64,000 nt of DNA from Cryobacterium aureum (lineage in GTDB: Bacteria; Actinomycetota; Actinomycetes; Actinomycetales; Microbacteriaceae), in NCBI RefSeq assembly GCF_002954245.1, contig NZ_PPTG01000046.1:1-64000 (forward strand), written 5' to 3'. Shown one piece after another: positions 17,547 through 26,428 of this stretch. The notes below the pieces were generated by a model. The model had not been told where the DNA came from and searched no databases. It saw only the letters and a program-made list of their open reading frames with translations. Made by a program: the position numbers and the translations under genes. Position 1 is the stretch's first letter. Every line of letters starts with the position of its first letter.

Positions 17547-18929
17547 TCAGTCGATCTGCTGCATCGTGGTCTTCACTGGCACGAGCAGGATCAGCCCGAG
17601 CAGCAGCACGAGCATGATCCCGACGATGCCCCAGCGGGTGTCGCCGGCGATCGCCACGGCGACACCGAACAGGGTCGGTGCGAGAAAACTCACCGCGCGG
17701 CCGGTCGTGGCGTAGAGGCCGAAGATTTCGCCCTCGCGCCCGGCCGGGGTGATGCGAGCCAAAAAGGACCGTCCAGAGGATTGGATCGGGCCGACGAAGA
17801 GGCAGAGGAAGAGGCCGACGATCCAGAAGCCGATTTTTGCGTCACCGACGAACAAAACCGCCGAACCGCCGATGACGAGGCAGACCAGAGAGAAAGCGAT
17901 GACCGCCTTGGCACCCAACCGGTCGTCGACCCAGCCGCCGATGAACGTTCCAACGCCGGCCACGACGTTGGCGGCGATGCCGAACAGCAAAACCTCGGTG
18001 AACGTGAACCCGAACACCTGCGCGGCGATGATGGCACCGAAGGTGAAGATGGCGGCCAAGCCGTCACGAAAAACGGCACTGGCCAGCAGAAAGCGCAGCA
18101 CATTCGGGTTGTTGCGCCAGAGCGCCGCGATGGTGCGCCACAAAAGGCGGTAGGAGTCGAGGAAGCCGATCCGCTCAGCACCGAACCGGCGCGGTATCTC
18201 GGGAACTTTGACGAGCAGGGGCAGGGCGAAGATGCCGAACCACACGGCGGCCACGACGATCGCGAGGCGCACGTCGAGCGACCCGCCGGCCTCACCCGTT
18301 GGCAGCCCGAGCAGCCCGCGGGCGGCGTCGTCGCCGAAGTTGAACAGAAAGCCCGCGAGCAGAATGATGAGCAGCACGATGCCGCCCATGTAGCCCATGC
18401 CCCAGCCGAAACCGGAGACGCGGCCGACCGTTTTGGGCGTGGACACCTGCACGAGCATGGCGTTGTTGTTGACCGCGGCGAACTCGAAGAACACGTTGCC
18501 CGCCGCGAGCAGCGCGGCTCCGAGCCACAAATAGCCCGGGAACGGTTCCACGAAGAACATGCCGAGCATGCAGGCCACGACGAGAAAGCTGTTGACGCCG
18601 AGCCAGAACTTGCGCCGTCCGGAACCGTCGGAGCGTTGCCCGATCACGGGGGCCGCGATGGCCACGAGGATGCCGGCGATCGCGAGGGCCCACGAAATGG
18701 TGGCGGCATTCTCGGCCAGCGCCCGCACGAGCGCGGGGTCCTTCGCATTGTCACCGGCCGCTTCGCGGATTACCGGATCGACGAACAGGCCGCTCGCCAG
18801 GTAGGTGCTGAAGACGAAGGTGGTGACGACCGCGTTGAAGGCCGCCGATCCCCAGTCCCAGAACGCCCAGGCCACCACCCGGCCTCGAGTTGGAGGGGTA
18901 CCCGCGTCTACGGCGACAGTCTCGGTCAT
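17547..18929 (-). CDS. MFS transporter, UMF1 (Atg22-like) family
   Basis: A 460-residue membrane protein with about twelve helices. The N-terminal WAFWDWGSAAFNAVVTTFVFSTYL is the hallmark of the UMF1/vacuole-effluxer Atg22-like family, and NNNAMLVQV and QSSGRSFLARITPAG support it. Family members are thought to export amino acids or other metabolites, but bacterial substrates are not defined. The ATG at 18929 is chosen over a GTG two codons earlier. The promoter gap toward dnaK (18930-19134) contains a HAIR box at 18996, so HspR might also affect this gene. Confidence 0.85.
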   Translation of the reverse strand: MTETVAVDAGTPPTRGRVVAWAFWDWGSAAFNAVVTTFVFSTYLASGLFVDPVIREAAGDNAKDPALVRALAENAATISWALAIAGILVAIAAPVIGQRSDGSGRRKFWLGVNSFLVVACMLGMFFVEPFPGYLWLGAALLAAGNVFFEFAAVNNNAMLVQVSTPKTVGRVSGFGWGMGYMGGIVLLIILLAGFLFNFGDDAARGLLGLPTGEAGGSLDVRLAIVVAAVWFGIFALPLLVKVPEIPRRFGAERIGFLDSYRLLWRTIAALWRNNPNVLRFLLASAVFRDGLAAIFTFGAIIAAQVFGFTFTEVLLFGIAANVVAGVGTFIGGWVDDRLGAKAVIAFSLVCLVIGGSAVLFVGDAKIGFWIVGLFLCLFVGPIQSSGRSFLARITPAGREGEIFGLYATTGRAVSFLAPTLFGVAVAIAGDTRWGIVGIMLVLLLGLILLVPVKTTMQQID

Positions 18930-18995
18930 GTGCACAATCTACTGGTCCGGGGTAAACATCCGGTTTTGCCGGTCCGCAGCATCCACTTCTTGAAA

Positions 18996-19016
18996 CTTGA
19001 GTCACTCACACTCAAC
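18996..19016. promoter_or_regulatory. HAIR element 1 (HspR operator) upstream of dnaK
   Basis: CTTGAGT-N7-ACTCAAC matches the HspR-associated inverted repeat CTTGAGT-N7-ACTCAAG with one change in the last base. It lies 64 bases upstream of the second box and 67 bases from the MFS start on the other strand. Confidence 0.85.
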
Positions 19017-19031
19017 TTTCAGCCGGAGAAA

Positions 19032-19060
19032 TTGACAGGGACGAAACGGCTCTGGAATAC
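19032..19060 (+). promoter_or_regulatory. dnaK promoter
   Basis: TTGACA (19032-19037), a 17-base spacer and GAATAC (19055-19060) form a good sigma-70-type promoter. HAIR box 2 starts on the last base of the -10, so bound HspR would block RNA polymerase. Confidence 0.75.
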
Positions 19061-19080
19061 TTGAGTCATCGAGGCTCAAG
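19060..19080. promoter_or_regulatory. HAIR element 2 (HspR operator) over the dnaK promoter
   Basis: CTTGAGT-N7-GCTCAAG, one change from the consensus right arm. It overlaps the end of the -10 hexamer and the likely transcription start, consistent with HspR repression relieved by heat. Confidence 0.9.
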
Positions 19081-19134
19081 TCTTGAGATTACTTTGTAGT
19101 TCGTTTCGCACATCATTGAAGGAGAACAACCCAC

Positions 19135-21009
19135 ATGGCTCGTGCAGTAGGTATTGACCTCGGAACCACCAACTCTGTGGTGGCCGTGCTCGAAGGTGGA
19201 GAACCCACCGTCATCGCCAACGCTGAAGGCTTGCGCACCACCCCCTCGGTGGTCGCGTTCACCAAGGACGGCGAAGTGCTCGTCGGAGAAACCGCCAAGC
19301 GCCAGAACGTCACCAACGTCGACCGCACCATCTCCAGCGTCAAGCGCCACATGGGCACCGACTGGAACGTCGCCATCGACGACAAGAAGTACACCCCGCA
19401 GGAGATTTCCGCGCGTATTCTCGCCAAGCTCAAGCGTGACGCCGAGCAGTACCTGGGCGAGAAGGTCACCGACGCCGTCGTGACCGTGCCCGCGTACTTC
19501 AACGACGCCGAGCGCCAGGCCACCAAGGAGGCCGGTGAGATCGCCGGACTCAACGTGCTGCGCATCATCAACGAGCCCACCGCCGCCGCGCTCGCTTATG
19601 GCCTCGACAAGGGCAAGGAAGACGAGCTCATCCTGGTCTTCGACCTCGGAGGCGGAACCTTTGACGTGTCGCTGCTTGAGGTGGGCAAGGACGACGACTT
19701 CAGCACCATCCAGGTGCGCTCGACCGCCGGCGACAACCGCCTCGGTGGCGACGACTGGGACCAGCGCATCGTTGATCACCTGATCAAGCGCTTCAAGGAG
19801 ACCACCGGCGTCGACGTGTCCAAGGACAAGATCGCCAAGCAGCGCCTGAAGGAAGCCGCTGAGCAGGCGAAGAAGGAACTCTCCTCGAGCATGTCGACGA
19901 GCATCCAGCTGCCCTACCTCTCGCTGACCGAAAACGGCCCGGCCAACCTCGACGAGACGCTCACCCGCGCTCAGTTCGAGAAGATGACCGAAGACCTGCT
20001 CGACCGCACCAAGAAGCCCTTCCAGGACGTCATCCGTGAGGCCGGCGTCAAGGTCGGCGACATCGCCCACGTCGTCCTCGTCGGTGGTTCCACCCGCATG
20101 CCCGCCGTGTACGAGCTCGTCAAGAGCGAGACCGGCGGCAAGGACCCGAACAAGGGCGTCAACCCGGACGAGGTCGTCGCTGTCGGTGCCGCGCTGCAGG
20201 CCGGCGTGCTGAAGGGCGAGCGCAAGGACGTTCTGCTCATCGACGTCACCCCGCTGAGCCTCGGCATCGAAACCAAGGGCGGCATCATGACGCGCCTGAT
20301 CGAACGCAACACGGCCATTCCGACCAAGCGCAGCGAAACCTTCACCACGGCCGACGACAACCAGCCGTCCGTTGCGATCCAGGTGTTCCAGGGCGAGCGC
20401 GAGTTCACCCGCGACAACAAGAACCTCGGAACCTTCGAGCTCACCGGCATCGCACCGGCGCCGCGCGGAATTCCGCAGGTTGAGGTTACCTTCGACATCG
20501 ACGCCAACGGCATCGTGCACGTGTCCGCCAAGGACAAGGGCACCGGAACCGAGCAGTCGATGACCATCACCGGTGGCTCCTCGCTCGCGAAGGAAGACAT
20601 CGAGCGCATGGTGCGCGAGGGTGAAGAGCACGCCGCTGAAGACAAGCGCCTGCGCGAAGTCGCCGAGACCCGCAACACGGCCGAGCAGCTCGCCTACTCG
20701 ATCGAGAAGCTGATCAAGGACAACGTCGACAAGCTGCCCGAAGACGTGAAGAATGAGGTGCAGGCCGATGTCGACGCCCTCAAGTCCGCTCTGGCCGGCG
20801 ACGACGACGACGCGGTGAAGACCGCGTTCGACAAGCTCAACGAAAGCCAGGGCAAGCTGGGCGAAGCCATCTACAAGTCCAGCCAGGCGGATGCCGCAGC
20901 CGGCGCCGACGAAGCCGGTACCGATGAGGCTCCCACCGAGGAGAACAAGGATGAAGACGTTGTCGACGCCGAGGTTGTTGACGACGACGAAGACGACAAG
21001 AAGAAGTAG
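19135..21009 (+). CDS. dnaK: Molecular chaperone DnaK (Hsp70)
   Basis: A 624-residue Hsp70. The nucleotide-binding domain opens with [20 protein letters not shown] and includes [18 protein letters not shown] and [18 protein letters not shown]. The substrate-binding domain begins near residue 380 ([14 protein letters not shown]), and the C-terminal lid ends in an acidic [16 protein letters not shown] tail. It folds and protects cytoplasmic proteins with GrpE and DnaJ encoded next. GAAGGAGAA precedes the ATG. Expression is expected to be HspR-controlled through two HAIR boxes. Confidence 0.98.
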   Translation: MARAVGIDLGTTNSVVAVLEGGEPTVIANAEGLRTTPSVVAFTKDGEVLVGETAKRQNVTNVDRTISSVKRHMGTDWNVAIDDKKYTPQEISARILAKLKRDAEQYLGEKVTDAVVTVPAYFNDAERQATKEAGEIAGLNVLRIINEPTAAALAYGLDKGKEDELILVFDLGGGTFDVSLLEVGKDDDFSTIQVRSTAGDNRLGGDDWDQRIVDHLIKRFKETTGVDVSKDKIAKQRLKEAAEQAKKELSSSMSTSIQLPYLSLTENGPANLDETLTRAQFEKMTEDLLDRTKKPFQDVIREAGVKVGDIAHVVLVGGSTRMPAVYELVKSETGGKDPNKGVNPDEVVAVGAALQAGVLKGERKDVLLIDVTPLSLGIETKGGIMTRLIERNTAIPTKRSETFTTADDNQPSVAIQVFQGEREFTRDNKNLGTFELTGIAPAPRGIPQVEVTFDIDANGIVHVSAKDKGTGTEQSMTITGGSSLAKEDIERMVREGEEHAAEDKRLREVAETRNTAEQLAYSIEKLIKDNVDKLPEDVKNEVQADVDALKSALAGDDDDAVKTAFDKLNESQGKLGEAIYKSSQADAAAGADEAGTDEAPTEENKDEDVVDAEVVDDDEDDKKK

Positions 21010-21018
21010 GCCGCAACT

Positions 21019-21645
21019 ATGGCTGACAAGAAACATCCAGACAACGACGCGTCCGCTGCGGGGGTGCCGGATGACGGCACCACCGCGGCGGGCGCGCCCG
21101 CGCCCGATGACGCAACGCCCGACGCAGCATCCGCTGCCGACGCTGATGCCTCGGCCGACGGAATCGAAGAAGATGAGCTGACCGTTCAGGACATTCTGGA
21201 CGCGGCAGAACGCGAAGTTGCGGAGCCGACGAGCGAACACCTCGCCGACCTCAAGCGTGTCACGGCCGAGTACGCCAACTACCGTCGGCGTACCGAAGCC
21301 AACCGTGCCATCGAGAAAGAGCGCGTGATCGGGGATATCGTTAAGATACTGATTCCGGTACTCGACGATATCTATCGGGCAGAGAAGCACGGCGACCTCG
21401 TGCCAGATTCGGCTTTCGCCACGATCGCGGCCAAGCTGCGTTCGAGCGTTGAGCGTCTCGGACTCACCTCGTTCGGTGCGGTCGGCGACCCGTTCGACCC
21501 GACCATGCACGAGGCGATCTTCCAGCAGCCCAGTGCAGCCGTCGACACCGAAACCGTCGGCGACGTCGCGGAAACGGGGTACTACCTCGGTTCAACGCTG
21601 TTGCGCGCGGCCAAGGTCGTCGTTCAGGTACCGAGCGATGGCTAG
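21019..21645 (+). CDS. grpE: Nucleotide exchange factor GrpE
   Basis: A 208-residue GrpE. The first 60 residues are acidic and alanine-rich. Then comes the long dimerisation helix (EHLADLKRVTAEYANYRRRTEANRAIEKERVIGDIVKILIPVLDDI), and the beta domain contains FDPTMHEAIFQQ. It releases ADP from DnaK. The gene begins nine bases after dnaK and overlaps the dnaJ start by eight bases. Confidence 0.96.
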   Translation: MADKKHPDNDASAAGVPDDGTTAAGAPAPDDATPDAASAADADASADGIEEDELTVQDILDAAEREVAEPTSEHLADLKRVTAEYANYRRRTEANRAIEKERVIGDIVKILIPVLDDIYRAEKHGDLVPDSAFATIAAKLRSSVERLGLTSFGAVGDPFDPTMHEAIFQQPSAAVDTETVGDVAETGYYLGSTLLRAAKVVVQVPSDG

Positions 21646-22639
21646 CCAGGACTGGTTCGACAAAGACTTCTACAAGGTTCTCGGGGTATCGAAAGATGTC
21701 ACGCCGGCCGAGTTGAAGAAGGCATACCGCAAACTCGCTCGCAAGTACCACCCGGATTCCAACCCGGGGAACCCCGCCGCTGAGGCGAAGTTCAAGGAAC
21801 TGAGCGAGGCCCACTCGGTTCTGAACGATGCCGCGCAGCGCAAGGAATATGACGCCGTTCGGGCTATGGGCAGCGGGGCGCGGTTCGCCGCGCCCGGCGG
21901 CCGGGCCCAGAGCGGCGGGTTCGAGGACGCTTTCGGAGGCATGTTCGGCGGCGGAAGCCGTCAGCAGAGTTATACCTTCGAGCAGGGCGGTTTCGACGAT
22001 ATCCTCGGGGGTATGTTCGGCAGAGGTGGCGGAGGCGGGGGCGGTTTCGGCAACCCCACCGGCGGCTACCGCGGGTCGGGCGCACCGACGCGCGGGCGCG
22101 ACGTGATCGCCTCGACGACCATCGACTTCATCACGGCCACCCAGGGCGACCAGATCAGTCTGCAAACTCAGGACGGTCGACCGATCAAGGTCAAGGTTCC
22201 GGCCGGAGTCGCCGACGGGCAGAAGATTCGTCTGCGCGGTAAAGGCCAGTCCAGCCCCGACGGCGGAGAATCGGGCGATATCGTGCTCACGATCACCGTG
22301 CGCAAGCATCCGGTGTTCGACCGGGACGGCCTCAACCTGCGGGTGACCGTACCGGTCACTTTCGTCGAGGCCAGTCTCGGCGCGACGATCGAGGTACCCA
22401 CTCTCGGTGGCAGCCCCGTCAAGTTGCGCGTTGCCCCCGGTACTCCCAGTGGCCGCGTGCTGCGGGTCAAGGGTCGTGGCGTCATTACGGCCAAGGGCAC
22501 GGGCGACCTGCTCGCCGTCGTGCAGGTCGCTGTGCCCTCACACCTGTCGAAGGACGCGGAAGAGAAACTCGCCGCGTTCGCCGAAGCGCTGCCCAAGGAA
22601 AACCCGCGCGATGAACTGATCGCTCGGGCGAAGGGCTAG
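21638..22639 (+). CDS. dnaJ: DnaJ/CbpA-type co-chaperone without zinc fingers
   Basis: A 333-residue J-protein. The J domain (residues 5-72) has the HPD motif in KYHPDSNPG. A Gly/Phe-rich linker follows (FGGMFGGGSRQ, then a run of eight glycines), then two C-terminal beta-barrel domains (GRDVIASTTIDF, VKVPAGVADGQKIRLRGKG, DLLAVVQVAVP). There is no cysteine anywhere, so the zinc-binding CxxCxGxG domain of classical DnaJ is absent. This is a class B/CbpA-like J-protein in the main heat-shock operon. It stimulates DnaK ATPase and delivers substrates. Confidence 0.94.
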   Translation: MASQDWFDKDFYKVLGVSKDVTPAELKKAYRKLARKYHPDSNPGNPAAEAKFKELSEAHSVLNDAAQRKEYDAVRAMGSGARFAAPGGRAQSGGFEDAFGGMFGGGSRQQSYTFEQGGFDDILGGMFGRGGGGGGGFGNPTGGYRGSGAPTRGRDVIASTTIDFITATQGDQISLQTQDGRPIKVKVPAGVADGQKIRLRGKGQSSPDGGESGDIVLTITVRKHPVFDRDGLNLRVTVPVTFVEASLGATIEVPTLGGSPVKLRVAPGTPSGRVLRVKGRGVITAKGTGDLLAVVQVAVPSHLSKDAEEKLAAFAEALPKENPRDELIARAKG

Positions 22640-22641
22640 TC

Positions 22642-23055
22642 ATGGACGAGACCACCCGGGTTTTCGTAATTTCCACGGCTGCTGAGCTTGCGGGAATGCA
22701 CCCGCAAACCCTGCGCCAATACGATCGCCTGGGCCTGGTCAGCCCGGAACGTACTCCCGGCAAGAGCCGCCGATACTCCATGCTCGACGTGGCAAAGCTC
22801 CGTGAAATTGCGGAACTTGGCTCCGAAGGTGTGAGTCTGGAAGGCATCCGTCGTATCCTCGAACTCGAGGATCACGTGCGCGGTCTCGAAAACCGTGTGC
22901 GCGAGTTGGAATCGACGCTCGCCGACGAACTACTGAACCGTCCGGGCCGCCGCGTTTTCGCGGCTGGCTCGGCCGGCGATGTCATTTCGATGAAGGCGGG
23001 CACTCGCACCAGACGCAGCAACCAGATTGTCATCTGGCGGCAGCCCAGACCATAG
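22642..23055 (+). CDS. hspR: Heat-shock repressor HspR (MerR family)
   Basis: A 137-residue MerR-type regulator. The helix-turn-helix HPQTLRQYDRLGLVSPERTPGKSRRYS is almost the HspR consensus, followed by SLEGIRRILELE and a short dimerisation coiled coil. It binds HAIR boxes, of which this window has three, before dnaK (two) and clpB (one). It normally uses DnaK as co-repressor. It is the last gene of the dnaK operon, two bases after the dnaJ stop, giving autoregulation. Confidence 0.96.
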   Translation: MDETTRVFVISTAAELAGMHPQTLRQYDRLGLVSPERTPGKSRRYSMLDVAKLREIAELGSEGVSLEGIRRILELEDHVRGLENRVRELESTLADELLNRPGRRVFAAGSAGDVISMKAGTRTRRSNQIVIWRQPRP

Positions 23056-23119
23056 TCAGCTCCACGTTTTTGTTTCACGGCACGAACTGGTTGCACCAGC
23101 ACCACTTTCAGGGGGAACC

Positions 23120-24310
23120 ATGTCCGAATCGGGCACGAATGACCAGTCCGCGCTGCGGAACACCAACACGTTTTCGAAAGACATCGTGAACGAATTTGAT
23201 TTCGACCGACTTCGGCGCAGGCCCGACATTGAGGCCGAGAACTTATTCGCCGTCGATGCAAGCGATCGACTCATTCTCGATGAAGCTGCTGGCGCGCTCG
23301 CCGCCTACCGTTCCGCTGGCGTCGTCGTTCTCGAGGACCGCTACGGCGCCCTCACGCTCGGTGCTGCGGCCCTGCACGGTGCCCGCGGAATTCGCGTCTA
23401 CCAGGACGCGCTCTCGGGCGAATACGCGCTCGACAGCAACGCCTCCGGCGTCGACCTGACGGATGCCTACCGCTCCCTGCCGCTGGGTGAAGAGCTGCTG
23501 AACGACGCGCACGTCGTGCTGCTGCAGCTGCCCAAAAGCCTCGACGCGCTGGACGAGATCGCTGGCGCCATCGCGAAGTACGCCGCCCCCGACGTGATCG
23601 TCTTCGCCGGTGGTCGCATCAAGCACATGACCGTGAGCATGAACGAGGTGCTGCGTCGCCACTTCGGCGCCCTCAACGTGCGTCCGGCCCGCCAGAAGTC
23701 CCGCGTGCTCATCGCCTCCTCCCCGCTCGCCACCTCCGTTACCGACTGGCCGCACAGTGAGAAGCACGACGACTTCGACCTGACCGTACGCGGCCACGGC
23801 GGAGTCTTCGCCGGAACCAGCATCGACATCGGCACCCGGGCGCTGCTCGAGGTGCTCGACCGCATGAAGCCCGACTCCGAACGTGCCATCGACCTCGGCT
23901 GCGGTACCGGCGTGCTCGCCGCGGCACTGGCCGCGCAGCGACCGCTACTGCGAGTGCTGGCGACGGACCAGTCGGCCGTGGCCGTCGCATCCGCTCGCGC
24001 AACCGTCGACGCCAACGCGCTCGCCGATCGCGTCACGGTCGTGCGCGCCGACGGTCTGTCCGGCCAAGCGGATAACTCAGCCGACCTGATTTTGCTCAAC
24101 CCGCCGTTTCATATTGGAGCGTCGGTGCACGCCGGCCTGGCCGAGAAGCTGTTCAATGACGCGGCTCGAGTGCTCGCACCCGGCGGCGAGCTGTGGACGG
24201 TATGGAACACGCACCTCGGTTACCGTCCGATGCTCACCCGCATCGTCGGTTCGACCCGCCAGGTTGGCCGCAACACCAAATTCACCGTGACGGTGTCGAC
24301 CGGCCGCTGA
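23120..24310 (+). CDS. RsmC/RlmG-like rRNA guanine-N2 methyltransferase
   Basis: A 396-residue protein with two methyltransferase-like halves. The N-terminal half is degenerate, as in RsmC/RlmG. The C-terminal half holds the SAM motif AIDLGCGTGVLAAALA and the catalytic LLNPPFHIGA (NPPF is typical of N2-guanine methyltransferases). The likely target is G1207 of 16S rRNA or G1835 of 23S rRNA; the sequence alone does not separate these. AGGGGGAA lies just before the ATG at 23120; the open frame extends 93 bases further upstream. Confidence 0.85.
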   Translation: MSESGTNDQSALRNTNTFSKDIVNEFDFDRLRRRPDIEAENLFAVDASDRLILDEAAGALAAYRSAGVVVLEDRYGALTLGAAALHGARGIRVYQDALSGEYALDSNASGVDLTDAYRSLPLGEELLNDAHVVLLQLPKSLDALDEIAGAIAKYAAPDVIVFAGGRIKHMTVSMNEVLRRHFGALNVRPARQKSRVLIASSPLATSVTDWPHSEKHDDFDLTVRGHGGVFAGTSIDIGTRALLEVLDRMKPDSERAIDLGCGTGVLAAALAAQRPLLRVLATDQSAVAVASARATVDANALADRVTVVRADGLSGQADNSADLILLNPPFHIGASVHAGLAEKLFNDAARVLAPGGELWTVWNTHLGYRPMLTRIVGSTRQVGRNTKFTVTVSTGR

Positions 24311-24324
24311 GGTCGTGTGCTGGG

Positions 24325-24918
24325 TCAGGCGTGCAGCAGCGGTTGACCGTTCAGTACGTCGAGCTGCCAGGCGGTGGCCCCGTCAAGGTGCGCGTGGTGA
24401 TGCTGCACGAGGTTGAGCGAGGCGTTGCTGATGCTCTCGATGCGCGCATCGAGCGCCCGCGCGAGGCTCAATCGAATGAGAGTGCCGTGGGCGACAACGA
24501 TGATGCGGGCTCCGGGGTGCTCGCGGGCCAGCTCGCGCAGGGCGTCGATACCCCGCGCAGCGACAGCTTCCTCGGTCTCGGCACCGTGGAATCCGCCGGG
24601 GAAACGCAGCGCGTCGAGTTCGGCACCGGCGCGCAGGCCCTCTGCTGGCCCATAGTTGCGCTCGATCAGACCCGGGATGCGCCGGGCTTCGTCGAGTCCG
24701 AGCTGTTCGCCGATGAGGTCGGCGGTTTCGGCCGCGCGAGAGAGCGGCGACGACACGATGAAGTCCCAGCTGTAGCGTTTCAGGGGAGCGACAGCATCCG
24801 CTGCCTGGCCGCGCCCCACGTCGTTGAGCGGAATGTCGGTGGCGCCCTGGATTCGCGCGGCAGCGTTCCAATCGGTCTGGCCGTGGCGAATGAGGGCGAA
24901 GGTCGTCGTCGTGGTCAC
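24325..24918 (-). CDS. Histidine phosphatase family protein
   Basis: A 197-residue phosphoglycerate-mutase-like enzyme. The catalytic histidine is in ALIRHGQTDWNAAARIQG, with SPLSRAAETADLIG and IIVVAHGTLIRLSLAR supplying the second Arg and the general His. The length fits small broad-specificity phosphatases of this branch. The open frame runs to 25080, but the GTG at 24918 sits right before the first beta strand and four bases after the stop of the upstream membrane-protein gene. It therefore forms a two-gene operon with that gene. Confidence 0.88.
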   Translation of the reverse strand: MTTTTTFALIRHGQTDWNAAARIQGATDIPLNDVGRGQAADAVAPLKRYSWDFIVSSPLSRAAETADLIGEQLGLDEARRIPGLIERNYGPAEGLRAGAELDALRFPGGFHGAETEEAVAARGIDALRELAREHPGARIIVVAHGTLIRLSLARALDARIESISNASLNLVQHHHAHLDGATAWQLDVLNGQPLLHA

Positions 24919-24922
24919 CCGT

Positions 24923-26230
24923 CTATTCTGCCTTGGCCGACTGGGAGCGTGCGACGGACCCGACTCTCCCCTCCCTGCGTGGCCCGGCCAATCGTGCGAG
25001 CTGCTTGATCGACCAGGCGAACAGTACGACCAGCAGAGCGTTGCGAGCGGTGAGCAGCAGTAACGAGAACAGGTCCCCATCGATGAGAGGCAAGTAAAAA
25101 ATAGGAAAGACCAGCGTTGTCAGGCCCGAGATGGCCAGCATCAGCACGGCGGGCACGCGCCACTCGGCCCAACTCGTGCCCACACCGACCGCGACCACCG
25201 GTACGAGCCACAGCATGTACTGCGGCGACCCGACCTTGTTGAAGACGATGAATGCGCTGACCAGGGCGAGGGCGCCGATCAGCAGCAGCTGGGCGGCATC
25301 CGCTCGATGGTGCTGGGCAATGAGCATCAGCACGAAGATCGCCGCGATGGCACCGAACATGACCGGTGTCATGAGGGAGGCGACGAGATCGGTGCCGAGG
25401 CCGCTCACTTCACGGGTGGCGATGGCGAAATTCTCGTAGATGACCGTGTTGTGGTGGCCGAGTGTGGCCAGCCACACCCACCCAGTCGTGATGGGTGCCT
25501 CGAGTTGCAGGGCGCGGTCGGACTGCTCGGTGACGAATCCGGTGAGAAATTGCAGTCCACCCAATAACCAAGCGGATGCCGCCACCCCGGCTGATACAGC
25601 CGCCCCGGTGAGCACTACCGTGCGTCGGCGGAGCGATACCGTGACCACCGCGAGGAAGACCGCGGCCGGCCAGACCTTGATCCAGGTGGCCAGGGTCAGC
25701 ACGGCCGCGGCGACGACCGGCCGTTTCGCGAGCAGAACGAGAGAGACGATGACCAGTGGCGCCGTGATCCCTTCCAGCCGCAGCAGCCCGACCGGGCTCA
25801 GCAGAAACGACGCGAACAGCCAGTACCAGGCGGATTTATACCCGCTGCGGCGGCGACCCCAATCGGTCAGTGCCCCGACCGCGATGGCGTTCAACCCGGC
25901 GGTCAGCAGAAACCAGAGCAGTTGGTAGAGCAGGGGGCCGGCGATGCCCGCGAAGGCGATCGGCAGCATGGCGCCGATCGGGTACACCCACTCGGTGTCG
26001 ATGCCCTGCCAGACGCCGTGCTCCAGGCCGAGTTCAGCCCAGGTGCGGTACAGCGGCAGGTCGCCCAGAACCCCGCCGGTGAGGATGGTCGGCAGGAGCG
26101 CGAATAGGAATACTGTGTGGAGACTGAGAAATCCGAGCACGAGGGTGCGCGGGCGCTGGAGTGAGAGTCGGCGACTCGGGGTGAGCGCTTTGGCCAGTCG
26201 GGCGTCAACCCGATCGAAAATAGTGGACAT
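24923..26230 (-). CDS. GT87-like polytopic membrane glycosyltransferase
   Basis: A 435-residue membrane protein with about ten to twelve helices. A conserved early loop between helices (LPLYRTWAELGLEHG...EWVYPIGAMLP) matches the D/E-containing first periplasmic loop of GT87 (polyprenol-phosphate-mannose-dependent) enzymes. LTLATWIKVWPAAVF and NKVGSPQYMLWLVP are further family-style segments. It would add mannose or a similar sugar to an envelope acceptor outside the membrane. The acceptor is unknown. It is followed closely by a phosphatase gene. Confidence 0.75.
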   Translation of the reverse strand: MSTIFDRVDARLAKALTPSRRLSLQRPRTLVLGFLSLHTVFLFALLPTILTGGVLGDLPLYRTWAELGLEHGVWQGIDTEWVYPIGAMLPIAFAGIAGPLLYQLLWFLLTAGLNAIAVGALTDWGRRRSGYKSAWYWLFASFLLSPVGLLRLEGITAPLVIVSLVLLAKRPVVAAAVLTLATWIKVWPAAVFLAVVTVSLRRRTVVLTGAAVSAGVAASAWLLGGLQFLTGFVTEQSDRALQLEAPITTGWVWLATLGHHNTVIYENFAIATREVSGLGTDLVASLMTPVMFGAIAAIFVLMLIAQHHRADAAQLLLIGALALVSAFIVFNKVGSPQYMLWLVPVVAVGVGTSWAEWRVPAVLMLAISGLTTLVFPIFYLPLIDGDLFSLLLLTARNALLVVLFAWSIKQLARLAGPRREGRVGSVARSQSAKAE

Positions 26231-26336
26231 TGGACCGTTTCTGCAGGTGCGCGGTGGGGCCGTCGCGTGCAGTCTAGGGGGGTCGGGTTAACGTGCGGTG
26301 TCGGCTCGGAAGCTGCGGTTACGGCCCATGTTGTGT

Positions 26337-26368
26337 CCGTGGGCCCAGTTTATAGACTGGGCCCACGG
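26337..26368. terminator. Perfect 13-bp hairpin after the SNF2 helicase gene
   Basis: CCGTGGGCCCAGT (26337-26349) and ACTGGGCCCACGG (26356-26368) pair perfectly around the loop TTATAG. The hairpin sits 61 bases past the helicase stop on the minus strand. A second GC-rich palindrome (GTCCGGGCCCGGGCCCC region, 26368-26384) adjoins it. No T-run follows. Confidence 0.75.
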
Positions 26369-26428
26369 TCCGGGCCCGGGCCCCGTCCAGATTTTTGTGC
26401 CGGAAGGCGAGCAGGAGCGGGGCTGCGG

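Noticed and set aside
17547..18929. The UMF1-like MFS gene as part of the C45/ABC operon
   Set aside because: It is on the opposite strand and converges on the operon, so co-transcription is excluded.
16614..19064. An 816-codon plus-strand open frame
   Set aside because: It runs antisense through the MFS gene and in another frame of the C45 gene. Its translation is low-complexity (Arg/Glu/Asp-rich) with no domain, which is the usual shadow in high-GC DNA.
19066..21510. An 814-codon minus-strand open frame opposite dnaK
   Set aside because: It mirrors dnaK and grpE codon bias, is Val/Leu/Gly-rich without any family motif, and crosses the HAIR-dnaK promoter region. It is an antisense shadow.
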